Source: Parasphingorhabdus litoris DSM 22379 (GTDB taxonomy: Bacteria; Pseudomonadota; Alphaproteobacteria; Sphingomonadales; Sphingomonadaceae). From it: a stretch of DNA of 64,000 nucleotides. Numbering within the stretch: position 1 is the stretch's first letter; each line of letters opens with the position of its first letter. Shown one piece after another: positions 17,511-26,953 of this stretch. The DNA lies in contig NZ_CP086727.1 of the NCBI RefSeq assembly GCF_020906275.1, positions 1,364,001 through 1,428,000 of the forward strand, given 5' to 3'. The position numbers and the translations under genes are program-made. The notes beneath the pieces were generated by a model. It was given only the letters and a program-made list of their open reading frames with translations, had not been told where the DNA came from and did no database searches.

Positions 17511-18164
17511 ATGAGCAATTTAAGCAGTGATTTGAGCACAGCAGGAAAACGCCTTTTCATTGCACGCCATGGGGAGACTATTTTCAATCTGGCCGGGCGC
17601 ATTCAGGGGAATGAAGCACATACGCCGCTAACGCAGCGCGGCTTTGCACAGGCCGATGAAATGGGGCGGGCGCTGGCGCTTTATCTCAAAGGGTTTTCTA
17701 GCTTGGAACTGGTCGCCTCCGACACCGGTCGAGCCCTTCAAACCCTGTCGATTGTGTGTGAGCATATTGAAATGGACTGGCATCAGGTTGTTGCCGATCG
17801 GCGCCTTAGAGAAATCAATATGGGAGAGTGGGAAGGCACCTACTACAACGACCTCAATGGTAAGCTGAAGATAGACCACAAGCATGGCCTGTTCCTTACA
17901 CAGGCGCCGGGCGGAGAAAGCTATGGCGATATTGTCAGACGGTTGAAAACTTGGATTGCGGACCAGAGATTTGAACGGGATATGTTGTTGATCAGTCATG
18001 GCATGACCAGCCGAGTGTTACGCGGTCTGTTAACCGGGCAAGAGCCGTTGGAGCCGATTGCCGCGCCCATGGCGGAAAGCCTGCCGCAAGGATCAATGGT
18101 GCAGATTGTCGATGGCGTGGAAACAATTGTCCATCTTGGTGCGGGAGAGGGTGAAAAGGCATGA
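17511..18164 (+). CDS. histidine phosphatase family protein
   Basis: A 217-residue phosphatase of the phosphoglycerate-mutase-like superfamily. It has the phospho-accepting FIARHGET motif near residue 18, followed by the second catalytic His in LISHGMTSR near residue 165 and a Glu in REINMGEWEG. These residues support a phosphomonoesterase, but a glycolytic mutase is unlikely given the size and missing mutase insertions. The substrate is unknown (alpha-ribazole phosphatase and general sugar phosphatases are relatives). It overlaps the next gene by four bases (ATGA), so the two are translationally coupled. Confidence 0.88.
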   Translation: MSNLSSDLSTAGKRLFIARHGETIFNLAGRIQGNEAHTPLTQRGFAQADEMGRALALYLKGFSSLELVASDTGRALQTLSIVCEHIEMDWHQVVADRRLREINMGEWEGTYYNDLNGKLKIDHKHGLFLTQAPGGESYGDIVRRLKTWIADQRFERDMLLISHGMTSRVLRGLLTGQEPLEPIAAPMAESLPQGSMVQIVDGVETIVHLGAGEGEKA

Positions 18165-18655
18165 GGGTCGCAGCCGCCTTGTTTGCCCTGGGCCTGAGCA
18201 TAGTCCCTGTGCAGACGGCTGCAAAAGACTCCCTCGGTATTTTTAACAGCTGGGGCGCTTTTCGTGATCCCAATGTGCCGCGCTGCTACGCCATTGCAGA
18301 GTCGGAAGAAATTACCGGCAAGGCAGAGCGTAAATCCTACGCATCCGTTGGTTTCTGGCCAAAGAGAAATATCCGGGCCCAATTTCATGTACGGCTTAGC
18401 CGGGATCGTTCAACCAATAGCCGTGTGATGGTTGGGATTGGCGGTCGACGCTTTCAGCTGACTGCAGACCGGTCTGATGGCTGGTCACAGGACCGGCGCA
18501 TGGATGCTGCAATCATCGCAGCGCTTCGCTCGGCCAAGAGCATGACGATTGAAAGCACTGGCCGCGATGGCAAGCCGATTGTAGATGCTTATTTATTGCG
18601 TGGAGCGGCAACCGCCATTGATGCGGCGTCACTGGGATGCTCACGCTTGCGATAG
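18161..18655 (+). CDS. IalB-like (invasion-associated locus B) exported protein
   Basis: A 164-residue protein with an N-terminal signal peptide (RVAAALFALGLSIVPVQTAA). The mature part has the strand pattern and ending typical of invasion-associated-locus-B-type proteins: NSWGAFRD, CYAIAE, MTIESTGRDGK and a final SLGCSRLR, with two cysteines likely to pair in the periplasm. The IalB link is moderate, and in free-living sphingomonads no invasion role is implied. It shares an ATGA overlap with the upstream histidine phosphatase gene. Confidence 0.6.
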   Translation: MRVAAALFALGLSIVPVQTAAKDSLGIFNSWGAFRDPNVPRCYAIAESEEITGKAERKSYASVGFWPKRNIRAQFHVRLSRDRSTNSRVMVGIGGRRFQLTADRSDGWSQDRRMDAAIIAALRSAKSMTIESTGRDGKPIVDAYLLRGAATAIDAASLGCSRLR

Positions 18656-18809
18656 TTTCTGATCGTAACTGCGATATCCCGTTGCGTGCTTGAGTTGAGC
18701 AGCAGGATAATTGCGATAGATTCGATAATTCGTTCAAAATGGACTAAAATGAGAGGTCTGTATCATGCGTATCCAATGATTTGACTCAATTGACTCGTGG
18801 GAGGGGTTC

Positions 18810-20516
18810 ATGAAGAAATCAACGATATTGTTAAGAGCCGGAATTCTGTCACTGGGGCTGTCAATTGGCAGCGTCGCGAATGGCAGTTCCGCCGATCCGA
18901 TCGCGGCAGAGGCCAGTTCTGATGCTGATCTGGTAAAACGGGCTGGCGCACCTTTGTTTGAAGGCATGGGTAACTATAATCGCTCCATAACAACCTCTTC
19001 GAAAGAGGCTAAACGCTATTTCAACCAGGCCATGGTGCTCGCTTTTGGGTTTAATCATGCCGAAAGTATCCGCTCGTTCCGGGCCGCGCAGAAGCTCGAT
19101 CCTGAATGTGCGATGTGCTTTTGGGGAGAGGCTCTCGCGACCGGTCCGAACATCAATGTGACGAGCAAGGGCAAAGCAGTGATGAGCGATGATGATCGCC
19201 GTGCTGCCCATAAAGCCGTGCAGCGCGCGCTGGCATTGAAGGGTAATGCTTCGCCTGTGGAACAAGCGCTGATTGAGGCCCAGGCCAAACGCTATAATGG
19301 CGATCCATCAAGCGATCGCGAAGTGCTGGATCTCGCTTATGCTGAAGCCATGGGCAAACTAGTGGAAGCTTTTCCGGAAGATGATGACGCAGCGGCGATC
19401 TATTCCGAAGCGCTGATGAATACCATGCCGTGGGACTATTGGTCTGCAGAGGGTGAGCCTAAACCCGAAACCGAAAAAGTAATCGCTGCTTTGGAGCGGA
19501 TAATCGCGCGTAGCCCGGAGCATCCATTGGCATTGCATCTTTACATCCATGCGGTCGAGGCATCGAAAGATCCTGGCCGCGCGGAAGATGAAGCTGATGC
19601 ACTCGCCGATCTGGTCCCCGGCTCAGGCCATCTGGTGCATATGCCGGCGCATATTTACTGGCGGGTTGGCCGCTATGACGATGCCGCAACGGCGAATATC
19701 AAGGCTGCTGCCGTGGATGAGGAATATATCGCGGCATGCAACGCGCAGGGATTTTACCCGGCCCTTTATTATCCCCATAATATCCATTTTCTATGGGCAG
19801 CTACCAGCATGTCTGGGCAAAGCAAAATGGCGATGAGCTCAGCCAAAAAACTGGCGGCCAATGTTCGGCTGGAGCAGATCGAACAATTCCCAACCGTCGA
19901 GTTTTTCAAGACCATCCCGCTTTTGACGCTGACGCAATTTGGCAAATGGTCGGAGATTATAGCGGAGGCACCGCCACCAGAAAATCTGGACTATTCCAAT
20001 GCTATCTGGCGTTACGCAAGGGGTGTTGCACTGGCAAATATGGGCGATAGTGCTGGTGCAAAAGCGGAAAGGGAGAAGCTTTCGGCGGTCAAGGACACGG
20101 TGCAAATCCGCTTTCTCGACAATGCCGATTATCCCGCTAGCGTTTTGCTCAATATCGCGGACGACCTGCTGCAGGGGGAAATTGCTCTGAAATCTGGCGA
20201 CCCGGCTATGGCAATTGAGCATTTCGAGCGAGCTGTCGATAAACAGGATGCGTTGCCTTATATGGAACCGCCTTTCTGGTATTACCCGACGCGTCAATCG
20301 CTGGGACAGGCTTTGATGGCGGATGGGCAATTTGTCGAGGCCGAGGCGGTTTATCGCCGCGATCTGAAGGATTATCCGCGCAACGGCTGGTCGATGTCTG
20401 GCCTGGCCGCTGCACTAGATGGCCAAGGCAAGGTCGATGAAGCAGCGGAAGCGCGAAAAGCCCTCCAGGTGATCTGGGCAAAGGCGGATGTCACGCTGAA
20501 TGGATCGCGCCTCTGA
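18810..20516 (+). CDS. exported tetratricopeptide-repeat protein
   Basis: A 568-residue protein with a signal peptide (LRAGILSLGLSIGSVANG). The mature part consists of TPR-like helix pairs, including AKRYFNQAMVLAFGFNHAES near the start, PLALHLYIHAVEAS in the middle and AMIEHFERAVDKQDALPY-type repeats near the end. A CAMC pair in DPECAMCFWGEALA is typical of this periplasmic TPR family and could form a disulfide or bind a ligand. TPR domains are scaffolds, so no enzyme activity is implied. The ATG follows GGGAGGGG, a strong ribosome site. The gene stands alone between the IalB-like gene and rlmN. Confidence 0.85.
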   Translation: MKKSTILLRAGILSLGLSIGSVANGSSADPIAAEASSDADLVKRAGAPLFEGMGNYNRSITTSSKEAKRYFNQAMVLAFGFNHAESIRSFRAAQKLDPECAMCFWGEALATGPNINVTSKGKAVMSDDDRRAAHKAVQRALALKGNASPVEQALIEAQAKRYNGDPSSDREVLDLAYAEAMGKLVEAFPEDDDAAAIYSEALMNTMPWDYWSAEGEPKPETEKVIAALERIIARSPEHPLALHLYIHAVEASKDPGRAEDEADALADLVPGSGHLVHMPAHIYWRVGRYDDAATANIKAAAVDEEYIAACNAQGFYPALYYPHNIHFLWAATSMSGQSKMAMSSAKKLAANVRLEQIEQFPTVEFFKTIPLLTLTQFGKWSEIIAEAPPPENLDYSNAIWRYARGVALANMGDSAGAKAEREKLSAVKDTVQIRFLDNADYPASVLLNIADDLLQGEIALKSGDPAMAIEHFERAVDKQDALPYMEPPFWYYPTRQSLGQALMADGQFVEAEAVYRRDLKDYPRNGWSMSGLAAALDGQGKVDEAAEARKALQVIWAKADVTLNGSRL

Positions 20517-20570
20517 ACAAAGCGCCGCTAAGGCTGGCAATTGCTGGCGACCCGCCCTATATGCGCGATC

Positions 20571-21818
20571 ATGCAGATTCCCGGCCATATTGATCCTGTC
20601 CCGCTTCCCGCCAAAGTCACGCCTCGTGAAGACGGGCGTGTGGACCTTATCGGCCTGAGCGTCGCCGAGATAAGGGATGTACTGATAACTGCCGGGCTGG
20701 ATGAGAAGCAAGGCAAGTTGCGCTCGAAGCAGTTGTTCCACTGGATTTATCATCGTGGAATTACCGATTTTGCGCTCATGACGGATATGAGCAAGACCCT
20801 GCGCCCCTGGCTCGCGGAGCGATTTGTGATTGGCCGGCCCGAAATTGTCGAAGCGCATCTGTCGGAAGATGGAACGCGCAAATGGTTGCTGCGATCCGCG
20901 GACAAGCAGGATTATGAGATGGTCTTCATTCCTGATGAAGACCGCGGGACCTTGTGTATATCTTCGCAAGTCGGTTGCACTCTCAATTGTCGCTTCTGCC
21001 ATACGGGAACCATGCGATTGGTGCGCAACCTGACACCTGGCGAGATTGTCGGGCAAGTCATGCTGGCGCGCGATGCGTTGGGCGAGTGGCCGAAGGGTGT
21101 GATGGACTTTGCCGATCAAGATGAGGCGGAAAATACCAAGGAATATAATCAGGCCTACAAGTCTGACGGCCGCCTGCTGACCAATATCGTGCTTATGGGC
21201 ATGGGTGAGCCGCTCTATAATTTCGACAATGTCCGCGACGCGATGAAGGTGGTTATGGACGGCGCTGGCTTGGCGCTTTCTCGCCGCCGGATCACTCTGT
21301 CGACCAGTGGTGTCGTGCCGATGATCGCCAAGGCGGGCGAAGAGATAAATGTCAATCTCGCGATTTCCCTGCACGCGGTGAATAAGGAAACCCGTGACGA
21401 AATCGTTCCGCTGAACCGTAAATATAGCATAGAGGAATTGCTGCAGGCCTGTGCGGACTATCCCGGAGCAAGCAATGCGCGGCGCATTACCTTTGAATAT
21501 GTCATGTTGAAAGACAAGAATGACAGCGACGAAGACGCCCGTGAGCTGGTAAATCTGCTCCGGCAATATGATCTGCCAGCCAAGGTCAATCTCATCCCGT
21601 TTAACCCGTGGCCGGGATCCGCCTATGAATGCTCAACGCCGGAGCGTATCAAGGCCTTTTCCAAGATTGTCTTTGATGCCGGTATCAGCGCGCCTGTTCG
21701 GACACCGCGCGGCCGGGATATCATGGCCGCTTGTGGTCAGTTGAAATCCGCGAGTGAAAAGAAAAGCCGCGCCGAACTAGACCGTCTGGCGGAAGAAAAA
21801 CAGGCGGCATTGGGCTGA
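20571..21818 (+). CDS. rlmN: dual-specificity 23S rRNA/tRNA (adenine-C2) methyltransferase
   Basis: Radical-SAM enzyme that methylates A2503 of 23S rRNA and A37 of some tRNAs. The 415-residue chain has the [4Fe-4S]-binding [11 protein letters not shown] (CxxxCxxC), the SAM-binding [10 protein letters not shown] and a C-terminal [15 protein letters not shown] with the methyl-accepting cysteine. The ATG at 20571 gives the usual short [11 protein letters not shown] start; an in-frame TTG at 20541 would only add ten residues. No clear ribosome site is visible. It follows the TPR gene at 54 bases and may be expressed from its own promoter. Confidence 0.95.
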   Translation: MQIPGHIDPVPLPAKVTPREDGRVDLIGLSVAEIRDVLITAGLDEKQGKLRSKQLFHWIYHRGITDFALMTDMSKTLRPWLAERFVIGRPEIVEAHLSEDGTRKWLLRSADKQDYEMVFIPDEDRGTLCISSQVGCTLNCRFCHTGTMRLVRNLTPGEIVGQVMLARDALGEWPKGVMDFADQDEAENTKEYNQAYKSDGRLLTNIVLMGMGEPLYNFDNVRDAMKVVMDGAGLALSRRRITLSTSGVVPMIAKAGEEINVNLAISLHAVNKETRDEIVPLNRKYSIEELLQACADYPGASNARRITFEYVMLKDKNDSDEDARELVNLLRQYDLPAKVNLIPFNPWPGSAYECSTPERIKAFSKIVFDAGISAPVRTPRGRDIMAACGQLKSASEKKSRAELDRLAEEKQAALG

Positions 21819-21827
21819 TATCCGGCT

Positions 21828-22217
21828 TTAGACGGCTGCGATAACGTCAATTTCTACCATCAATTCGGGCAGGGCCAACGCTTTAACCTCGACAATTGTG
21901 TCAGCAGGGTAGGGTTCAGAAAAATACTGCTTCCGCGCTTCAACGATTTTGGGAAAGTTTGCCATATCCGTCAGATAGATGGTGACTTTGACGATTTTAT
22001 CCCTACTGCTTCCGCCCGCTGCCAGCACGCGATCGATATTGACGAAGGTCTGCGCAACTTGCTGATCAAAATCCTCCGCACCGACAATATTGCCCATCTC
22101 ATCAATCGCCGCCTGGCCCGATAGAAAGAGCAAATCACCAACGCGCCAACCCGGGGCAATGGCATAGGGGGCGAGGGGGTCGGATTCCAATGTAATGACT
22201 TTACGTTGACTGGCCAT
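21828..22217 (-). CDS. RidA/YjgF family reactive-intermediate deaminase
   Basis: A 129-residue RidA-type protein. Characteristic phrases are LLFLSGQAAID near residue 27, VNIDRVLAAGGSSRDKIVK, VTIYLTDMANF and the closing ALPELMVEIDVIA, matching trimeric RidA proteins that hydrolyse enamine/imine intermediates from PLP enzymes. The family's catalytic Arg (near residue 105 in RidA proper) is not clearly present in PYPADTIVEVKAL, so it belongs to a related subgroup and deaminase activity is uncertain. The ATG at 22217 follows GAGG by five bases; longer upstream starts lack that site. It is convergent with rlmN and divergent from the cytochrome b gene. Confidence 0.85.
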   Translation of the reverse strand: MASQRKVITLESDPLAPYAIAPGWRVGDLLFLSGQAAIDEMGNIVGAEDFDQQVAQTFVNIDRVLAAGGSSRDKIVKVTIYLTDMANFPKIVEARKQYFSEPYPADTIVEVKALALPELMVEIDVIAAV

Positions 22218-22315
22218 GTGCACCTCATTGTTGACGATATGATCGACGGTGGAAAAATGATTTCTTTTCTTCGTCATGTAACGACTAACTTCCTTTTGTC
22301 GAACAACTCTCTAGA

Positions 22316-23140
22316 ATGATACCGGTAATGACAGCATCAGCAGAAAAGGCCGAAAAGCGCCACCGTTTGACCACGCGCGTCTGGCATTGGGTCAATGCGC
22401 TGTGCCTACTTGTGTTGCTTATGAGCGGGCTAACCATATTTAACGCACACCCGCGGCTCTATTGGGGCGAATATGGCGCTCATGACGATTATGCCTGGGC
22501 TGCAGTGGGGTCATCGCAAACCCTTGGCTATGTGAGAGTTGGCGAAACCAAGATTGAGACGACCGGTTTTATCGGCAATTGGCGCGATAGCGACGGCAAG
22601 ATACAGACTTGGGCCTTTCCTGGTTGGGCAACCATCCCATCTTACTACAGCTTGGCCGAGGGGCGTCGCTGGCATTTTTTCTTCGCCTGGATTTTTAGCA
22701 TAGGGTTGACGATTTTCATGATCCGCTCCCTGTTCAATCGTCATGTGCAAAGGGACCTGCATGTCACTCGGTCTGAATGGCGACCTTCTCATATCTGGCG
22801 GAGCCTAAAAGATCATTTGCGATTGCGGTTTCACGATGATGGTACCGTCAATATCTATAATATCCTGCAGAAATTCAGCTATATCGGAGTGATATTTATC
22901 TTGTTGCCACTGATGATTTTGACTGGTCTCGCCATGTCACCAGCAATGGACGCAAACTGGCCTTGGCTGACAGATATATTTGGCGGGCGACAATCGGCGC
23001 GATCAATACATTTTATTGGGATGCTTCTTTTGGTTTCGTTTTTCATTGTTCATATGGTGACACTTGCTCTCGCCGGACCATTTAAGCAAACTTGGGCCAT
23101 GATTACGGGCGGCAAACGGGAAGGAAGCGCAGATGCGTAA
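22316..23140 (+). CDS. di-heme cytochrome b membrane subunit
   Basis: A 274-residue integral membrane protein with about four membrane helices and histidines placed like heme ligands in VWHWVNALCL, RRWHFFFAW, SIHFIGMLLL and FFIVHMVTLAL. This fits the cytochrome b561/thiosulfate-reductase-cytochrome-b family, which shuttles electrons between quinones and a partner enzyme. A loop of about 70 residues between helices 1 and 2 (YWGEYGAHDDY to GWATIPSYY) is longer than in minimal b561. It overlaps the molybdoenzyme gene by eight bases, so together they probably form an MsrPQ-like or sulfite-oxidase-like complex. Confidence 0.85.
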   Translation: MIPVMTASAEKAEKRHRLTTRVWHWVNALCLLVLLMSGLTIFNAHPRLYWGEYGAHDDYAWAAVGSSQTLGYVRVGETKIETTGFIGNWRDSDGKIQTWAFPGWATIPSYYSLAEGRRWHFFFAWIFSIGLTIFMIRSLFNRHVQRDLHVTRSEWRPSHIWRSLKDHLRLRFHDDGTVNIYNILQKFSYIGVIFILLPLMILTGLAMSPAMDANWPWLTDIFGGRQSARSIHFIGMLLLVSFFIVHMVTLALAGPFKQTWAMITGGKREGSADA

Positions 23141-23894
23141 ATTGTTGACGCGCAGATCTCTCATCACCAGCGCCGCCCTCGGTGCTGGCGGTTTGCTGAT
23201 CGGTTGTGATGCTTTGAGCCGCAGTCCGAGTTTTCAGAACATCTTGGCCAGCGCAGAAGATGCGAATTTCCTCGTTCAACGTGCCTTGGGCGACCGTATG
23301 GAACTCGCCAGCGAATATAGTATCGCTGATCTGTCACCGACATTTCGTGCCAATGGAACCCGCGATCCCGGCACAGCCGACTATGCGGAGAGCGCAACGC
23401 AAGGCTTCGCAAATTGGCAATTGAAACTGACAGGTTTGTTCAAGAAACCACAGAATTTCTCTCTAAGTGCTTTACAATCTATGCCTCAGAGGACCCAGAT
23501 CACACGTCATGATTGTGTGGAAGGATGGAGCGCAATTGGCCAGTGGACCGGTGTGCCTTTGAAGCTGTTGCTTGATCTGGCACAGTTACAGGATACAGCC
23601 AAATTTCTCGTGTTCCATTGCGCAGACCGGCTTGGTGGCCGACCTTATTATGAGAGTATCGACTTGCTTGATGCCTTTCATCCACAAACAATCATGGCGC
23701 ATCGGTTGAACGGAGAGGCGGTTCCGATTGAAAACGGTGCCCCACTGCGTCTGCGTGTGGAACGGCAATTGGGATACAAGCATGCGAAATATGTGACGGG
23801 GATTGAGGCGGTGGCAACTCTGGACAATATCGGCGAAGGCAAAGGCGGATATTGGGAAGATGTAGCTGATTACGAATGGTATGCTGGAATCTAA
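23133..23894 (+). CDS. molybdopterin-dependent oxidoreductase (sulfite-oxidase fold), Tat-exported
   Basis: A 253-residue enzyme. Its N-terminus has twin arginines (LTRRSLITSA) and a hydrophobic segment ending at LLIGC, so it is Tat-exported and possibly lipid-anchored at Cys25. The molybdopterin region includes TRHDCVEGWSAIGQWTGVPL with Cys128 as the likely Mo ligand, followed by LVFHCADRLGG and RLRVERQLGYKHAKY. This is the sulfite-oxidase/YedY fold. Its neighbour, the overlapping cytochrome b gene, would carry the electrons. The substrate (sulfite, methionine sulfoxide or another) cannot be told from sequence. Confidence 0.88.
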   Translation: MRKLLTRRSLITSAALGAGGLLIGCDALSRSPSFQNILASAEDANFLVQRALGDRMELASEYSIADLSPTFRANGTRDPGTADYAESATQGFANWQLKLTGLFKKPQNFSLSALQSMPQRTQITRHDCVEGWSAIGQWTGVPLKLLLDLAQLQDTAKFLVFHCADRLGGRPYYESIDLLDAFHPQTIMAHRLNGEAVPIENGAPLRLRVERQLGYKHAKYVTGIEAVATLDNIGEGKGGYWEDVADYEWYAGI

Positions 23895-23937
23895 CGGGCA
23901 TTTGATGAGGGAGAATATATGCTGAAGGAGCGCATGA

Positions 23938-25176
23938 ATGTCCATTTTGGGTAGTTTTTTAGCTAGCGTTGTAAAAAAAGGGTCAATTGCCGTCATTCAT
24001 CCGGATGGCTCGACGGAAAAATTTGGAACCCCTGAAGACGGATTCCCGGACGTTGCAGTGCGTTTGGCTGACAAGGGCGTTATGCGGCAGATTTTGCTTG
24101 ATCCGCGCTTGGGGGCTGCTGAAACATTTATGGATGGGCGCTTGATTGTCGAGCAAGGCGATATAATGGAGCTGGTCCAGCTTTTGCGTGCCAACAAACG
24201 GTGGGAAAGAGGTGGCCGCCTCAATGACCCCAGTGCTTTGAAGAAAGTGAAAAGCCTCATTGCCGCTCGCTTGGACAGTATAAACGGGCAGCGCCGTTCC
24301 AAGGCCAATGTTGCTCATCATTATGATCTTAGTCGTGATCTCTATGAGCTGTTTCTTGATGAGGACATGCAATATAGCTGTGCTTACTGGACAGACCCGG
24401 ACAATACACTTGAGCAGGCACAGTTAGACAAAAAGGCGCATATCGCAGCAAAATTGGATCTGAAAGCCGGACAGCGAGTGCTCGATATTGGTTGCGGTTG
24501 GGGCGGTATGGCGCTCTATTTACATCAAAAATTTGGTGTTGAAATGTTGGGCATTACGCTCAGTGAGGAACAGCTGAAAGTAGCCCAGGAACGCGCGGAA
24601 AAAGCCGGTGTTGCTGATAAAGTAAAATTCGAACTGATAGACTATCGTGATCTTGCGGAGCGCGATACAGGACAGTTTGATCGCATTGTGTCCGTTGGTA
24701 TGTTCGAGCATGTTGGAACGCCGAACTTCAAAACCTTCTTCCGCTGTTCTGCCAATTTGATGACCGATGATGGCGTGATGTTGCTCCATACAATCGGGCG
24801 TATGGGCAAACCAGGGACGACTGATGCCTTTACCCGCAAATATATCTTTCCTGGCGGCTATATCCCCGCTTTGAGTGAGACCGTTGAAGCCAGCGAACAT
24901 TTTCGATTGATGGCCACAGATGTTGAAACGCTTCGGCTTCACTATGCGCTGACGCTGCGCGAGTGGTACAAGCGGACTGTGGCGAATAAAGATAAAATCG
25001 TTGCGCTATACGACGAGCGGTTTTTTCGTTTGTGGACCTTTTATTTAGCGGGAGCAACGGCCGCCTTTGAAAGTGGCAGCATGTGTAACTACCAGATCCA
25101 GTTTAGCCGCAATCGCCATACGCTGCCTTTGACGCGCGACTATATCGGGGAAGTAGAGCAAAAGCTGCGCGGATAG
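23938..25176 (+). CDS. cyclopropane-fatty-acyl-phospholipid synthase family methyltransferase
   Basis: A 412-residue SAM enzyme. The SAM motif is VLDIGCGWGGMALYL near residue 185, after the substrate-loading SKANVAHHYDLSRDLYELFL and YSCAYW region, and it ends with the C-terminal FESGSMCNYQIQFSRN. This matches CFA synthases, which add a methylene bridge to unsaturated acyl chains of phospholipids, and their close methyltransferase relatives. AAGGAG lies about nine bases before the ATG at 23938. It follows the molybdoenzyme gene by 43 bases, but a functional link is not evident. Confidence 0.9.
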   Translation: MSILGSFLASVVKKGSIAVIHPDGSTEKFGTPEDGFPDVAVRLADKGVMRQILLDPRLGAAETFMDGRLIVEQGDIMELVQLLRANKRWERGGRLNDPSALKKVKSLIAARLDSINGQRRSKANVAHHYDLSRDLYELFLDEDMQYSCAYWTDPDNTLEQAQLDKKAHIAAKLDLKAGQRVLDIGCGWGGMALYLHQKFGVEMLGITLSEEQLKVAQERAEKAGVADKVKFELIDYRDLAERDTGQFDRIVSVGMFEHVGTPNFKTFFRCSANLMTDDGVMLLHTIGRMGKPGTTDAFTRKYIFPGGYIPALSETVEASEHFRLMATDVETLRLHYALTLREWYKRTVANKDKIVALYDERFFRLWTFYLAGATAAFESGSMCNYQIQFSRNRHTLPLTRDYIGEVEQKLRG

Positions 25177-25185
25177 TGCACTTGG

Positions 25186-25629
25186 CTATCGTGGATATTT
25201 TTTGTCCATCGCTTGTTTGTCGAATGCAATAAGCTCTGCCAATGCGTCTCTGTCAATCCGATCGAGTCGGGTGACGTAAAGGCATGAAGATCCTCGTTTG
25301 TGAGGGCCGAGCTTTTCTAGCAACTCGGCCTGTTTGGCTTTGTTTTCTTTTTCGCTGGTGCAGCCCAATACATAAAGGCTCAGGTTCTGTTTTCGCGGCG
25401 AAAAGCCTGACCGGCACATGTCGCCTTCGCGCCCGGATTCATATTTGTAATGATAGCTGCCAAATCCGATGATGCTATCGCCCCACATTTTTGGCTCGTC
25501 GCCGGTGATGTTTTTGAACATATCGAGTAGCTCCAGAGCATCCCGTCGACGTCCTTCGTGCTCGACCGAACCGATAAATGCGGCTACATCGCCGTCATTC
25601 TCTTTGGTTTTATTTTCCGCTGTTGCCAT
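25186..25629 (-). CDS. DUF1801 domain protein
   Basis: A 147-residue protein with the DUF1801 pattern: GEPKMWGDSIIGFGSYHYKY-type segment (here DEPKMWGDSIIGFGSYHY), SLYVLG, LLEKLGPHKRGSSCLYVTRL and a final DRDALAELI. The domain adopts a small alpha/beta fold of unknown function, common in many bacteria. It is convergent with the CFA synthase and divergent from argG. Nothing in the neighbourhood hints at a role. Confidence 0.85.
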   Translation of the reverse strand: MATAENKTKENDGDVAAFIGSVEHEGRRRDALELLDMFKNITGDEPKMWGDSIIGFGSYHYKYESGREGDMCRSGFSPRKQNLSLYVLGCTSEKENKAKQAELLEKLGPHKRGSSCLYVTRLDRIDRDALAELIAFDKQAMDKKYPR

Positions 25630-25718
25630 GTTTTCCTCCTCTAAACCCTGTATATCATATTGCTTACAAATTTGGAGCCTGTTAGGCGCGCCGCTCTGAA
25701 CATTTGGAAAGATTGAAA

Positions 25719-26942
25719 ATGAGCGATTCCGTCAAGCGTGTGGTTTTGGCCTTTTCCGGAGGTCTTGATACCAGTGTGATCCTGAAGTGGTTGCAGCAAG
25801 AATATAATTGTGAAGTCGTTACTTTTACTGCTGATCTGGGACAGGGAGAGGAATTAGAACCTGCGCGCAAGACGGCAGAATTGCTGGGTGTTAAGCCTGA
25901 ACATATCTTCATTGATGATTTGCGCGAAGAATTTGTGAAAGATTATGTCTTCCCGATGATGCGGGCCAATGCGCTTTATGAGGGGCTCTATCTGCTCGGC
26001 ACTTCAATCGCTCGGCCGCTTATTTCAAAGCGCCAGATAGAGATTGCCAAAGCGACTGGCGCTGATGCCGTGGCTCATGGTGCAACAGGGAAAGGCAATG
26101 ATCAGATCCGCTTTGAACTAGGATATTATGGGCTGAACCCCGAGGTGAAGGTTATAGCGCCTTGGCGGGAATGGGATTTGACGAGCCGTACCCGGTTAAT
26201 TGAATTTGCTGAAAAGCACCAAATTCCTGTCCCCAAGGATAAGCGTGGTGAAGCACCATTTTCGACAGACGCAAACATGTTGCATACCTCGTCCGAGGGC
26301 AAAGTGCTGGAAGATCCATGGGAAGAGGTGCCGGATTACGTCTATTCGCGGACTAACAATCCCGAGGATGCGCCGGATACGCCGGAATATATCACCATCG
26401 ATTTTGAACATGGTGATGGTGTAGCCATTAATGGTGAGGGGATGAGCCCCGCGACCTTACTCGAAAAGCTGAATGACTATGGTCGTGAGCACGGCATTGG
26501 TCGGCTCGATCTGGTCGAGAACCGCTTTGTCGGCATGAAATCGCGCGGCATGTATGAAACGCCGGGTGGTACGATTTATCATGCGGCCCATCGCGGTATA
26601 GAGCAATTGACCCTCGACAGCGGCGCAGCCCATATGAAAGATGAACTGGCACCGCGTTATGCAGAACTGGTCTATAACGGTTTCTGGTTTGCGCCCGAAC
26701 GTGAGATGTTGCAGGCGGCGATTGACAAGAGCCAGGAGCGGGTGACCGGAACGGTGCGGCTGAAGCTCTATAAGGGCTCGGTTAATGTGGTTGGCCGCAA
26801 GGCGGATGTCGATTTTAACCTCTACAGCGAAGATGTCGTTACCTTTGAGGATGATGCGGGCGCTTATGATCAGAAAGACGCAGAAGGCTTTATCAAACTC
26901 AATGCCTTGCGGCTTCGGTTGCTAGGTAAGCGTGACGGCTGA
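25719..26942 (+). CDS. argG: argininosuccinate synthase
   Basis: Joins citrulline and aspartate using ATP in arginine synthesis. The 407-residue protein has the N-type ATP PPi-synthetase loop [14 protein letters not shown] (near residues 9-22), the citrulline-binding [13 protein letters not shown] and [15 protein letters not shown], and the length of the family. I took the ATG at 25719 as start; an in-frame TTG at 25704 precedes it but the ATG has GGAAAG 7-12 bases upstream. It is followed after 11 bases by the cation exchanger gene; the arginine pathway partners are not in this window. Confidence 0.97.
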   Translation: MSDSVKRVVLAFSGGLDTSVILKWLQQEYNCEVVTFTADLGQGEELEPARKTAELLGVKPEHIFIDDLREEFVKDYVFPMMRANALYEGLYLLGTSIARPLISKRQIEIAKATGADAVAHGATGKGNDQIRFELGYYGLNPEVKVIAPWREWDLTSRTRLIEFAEKHQIPVPKDKRGEAPFSTDANMLHTSSEGKVLEDPWEEVPDYVYSRTNNPEDAPDTPEYITIDFEHGDGVAINGEGMSPATLLEKLNDYGREHGIGRLDLVENRFVGMKSRGMYETPGGTIYHAAHRGIEQLTLDSGAAHMKDELAPRYAELVYNGFWFAPEREMLQAAIDKSQERVTGTVRLKLYKGSVNVVGRKADVDFNLYSEDVVTFEDDAGAYDQKDAEGFIKLNALRLRLLGKRDG

Positions 26943-26953
26943 ACTGACCTGAC

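Noticed and set aside
20415..21566. 383-codon open frame antisense to rlmN and the TPR gene
   Set aside because: It covers rlmN with no motif or ribosome site of its own; rlmN is certain from its radical-SAM motif.
23919..23954. Eleven-codon frame before the cyclopropane synthase gene
   Set aside because: It begins with ATGCTGAAGGAG, where the AAGGAG is simply the ribosome site of the real gene.
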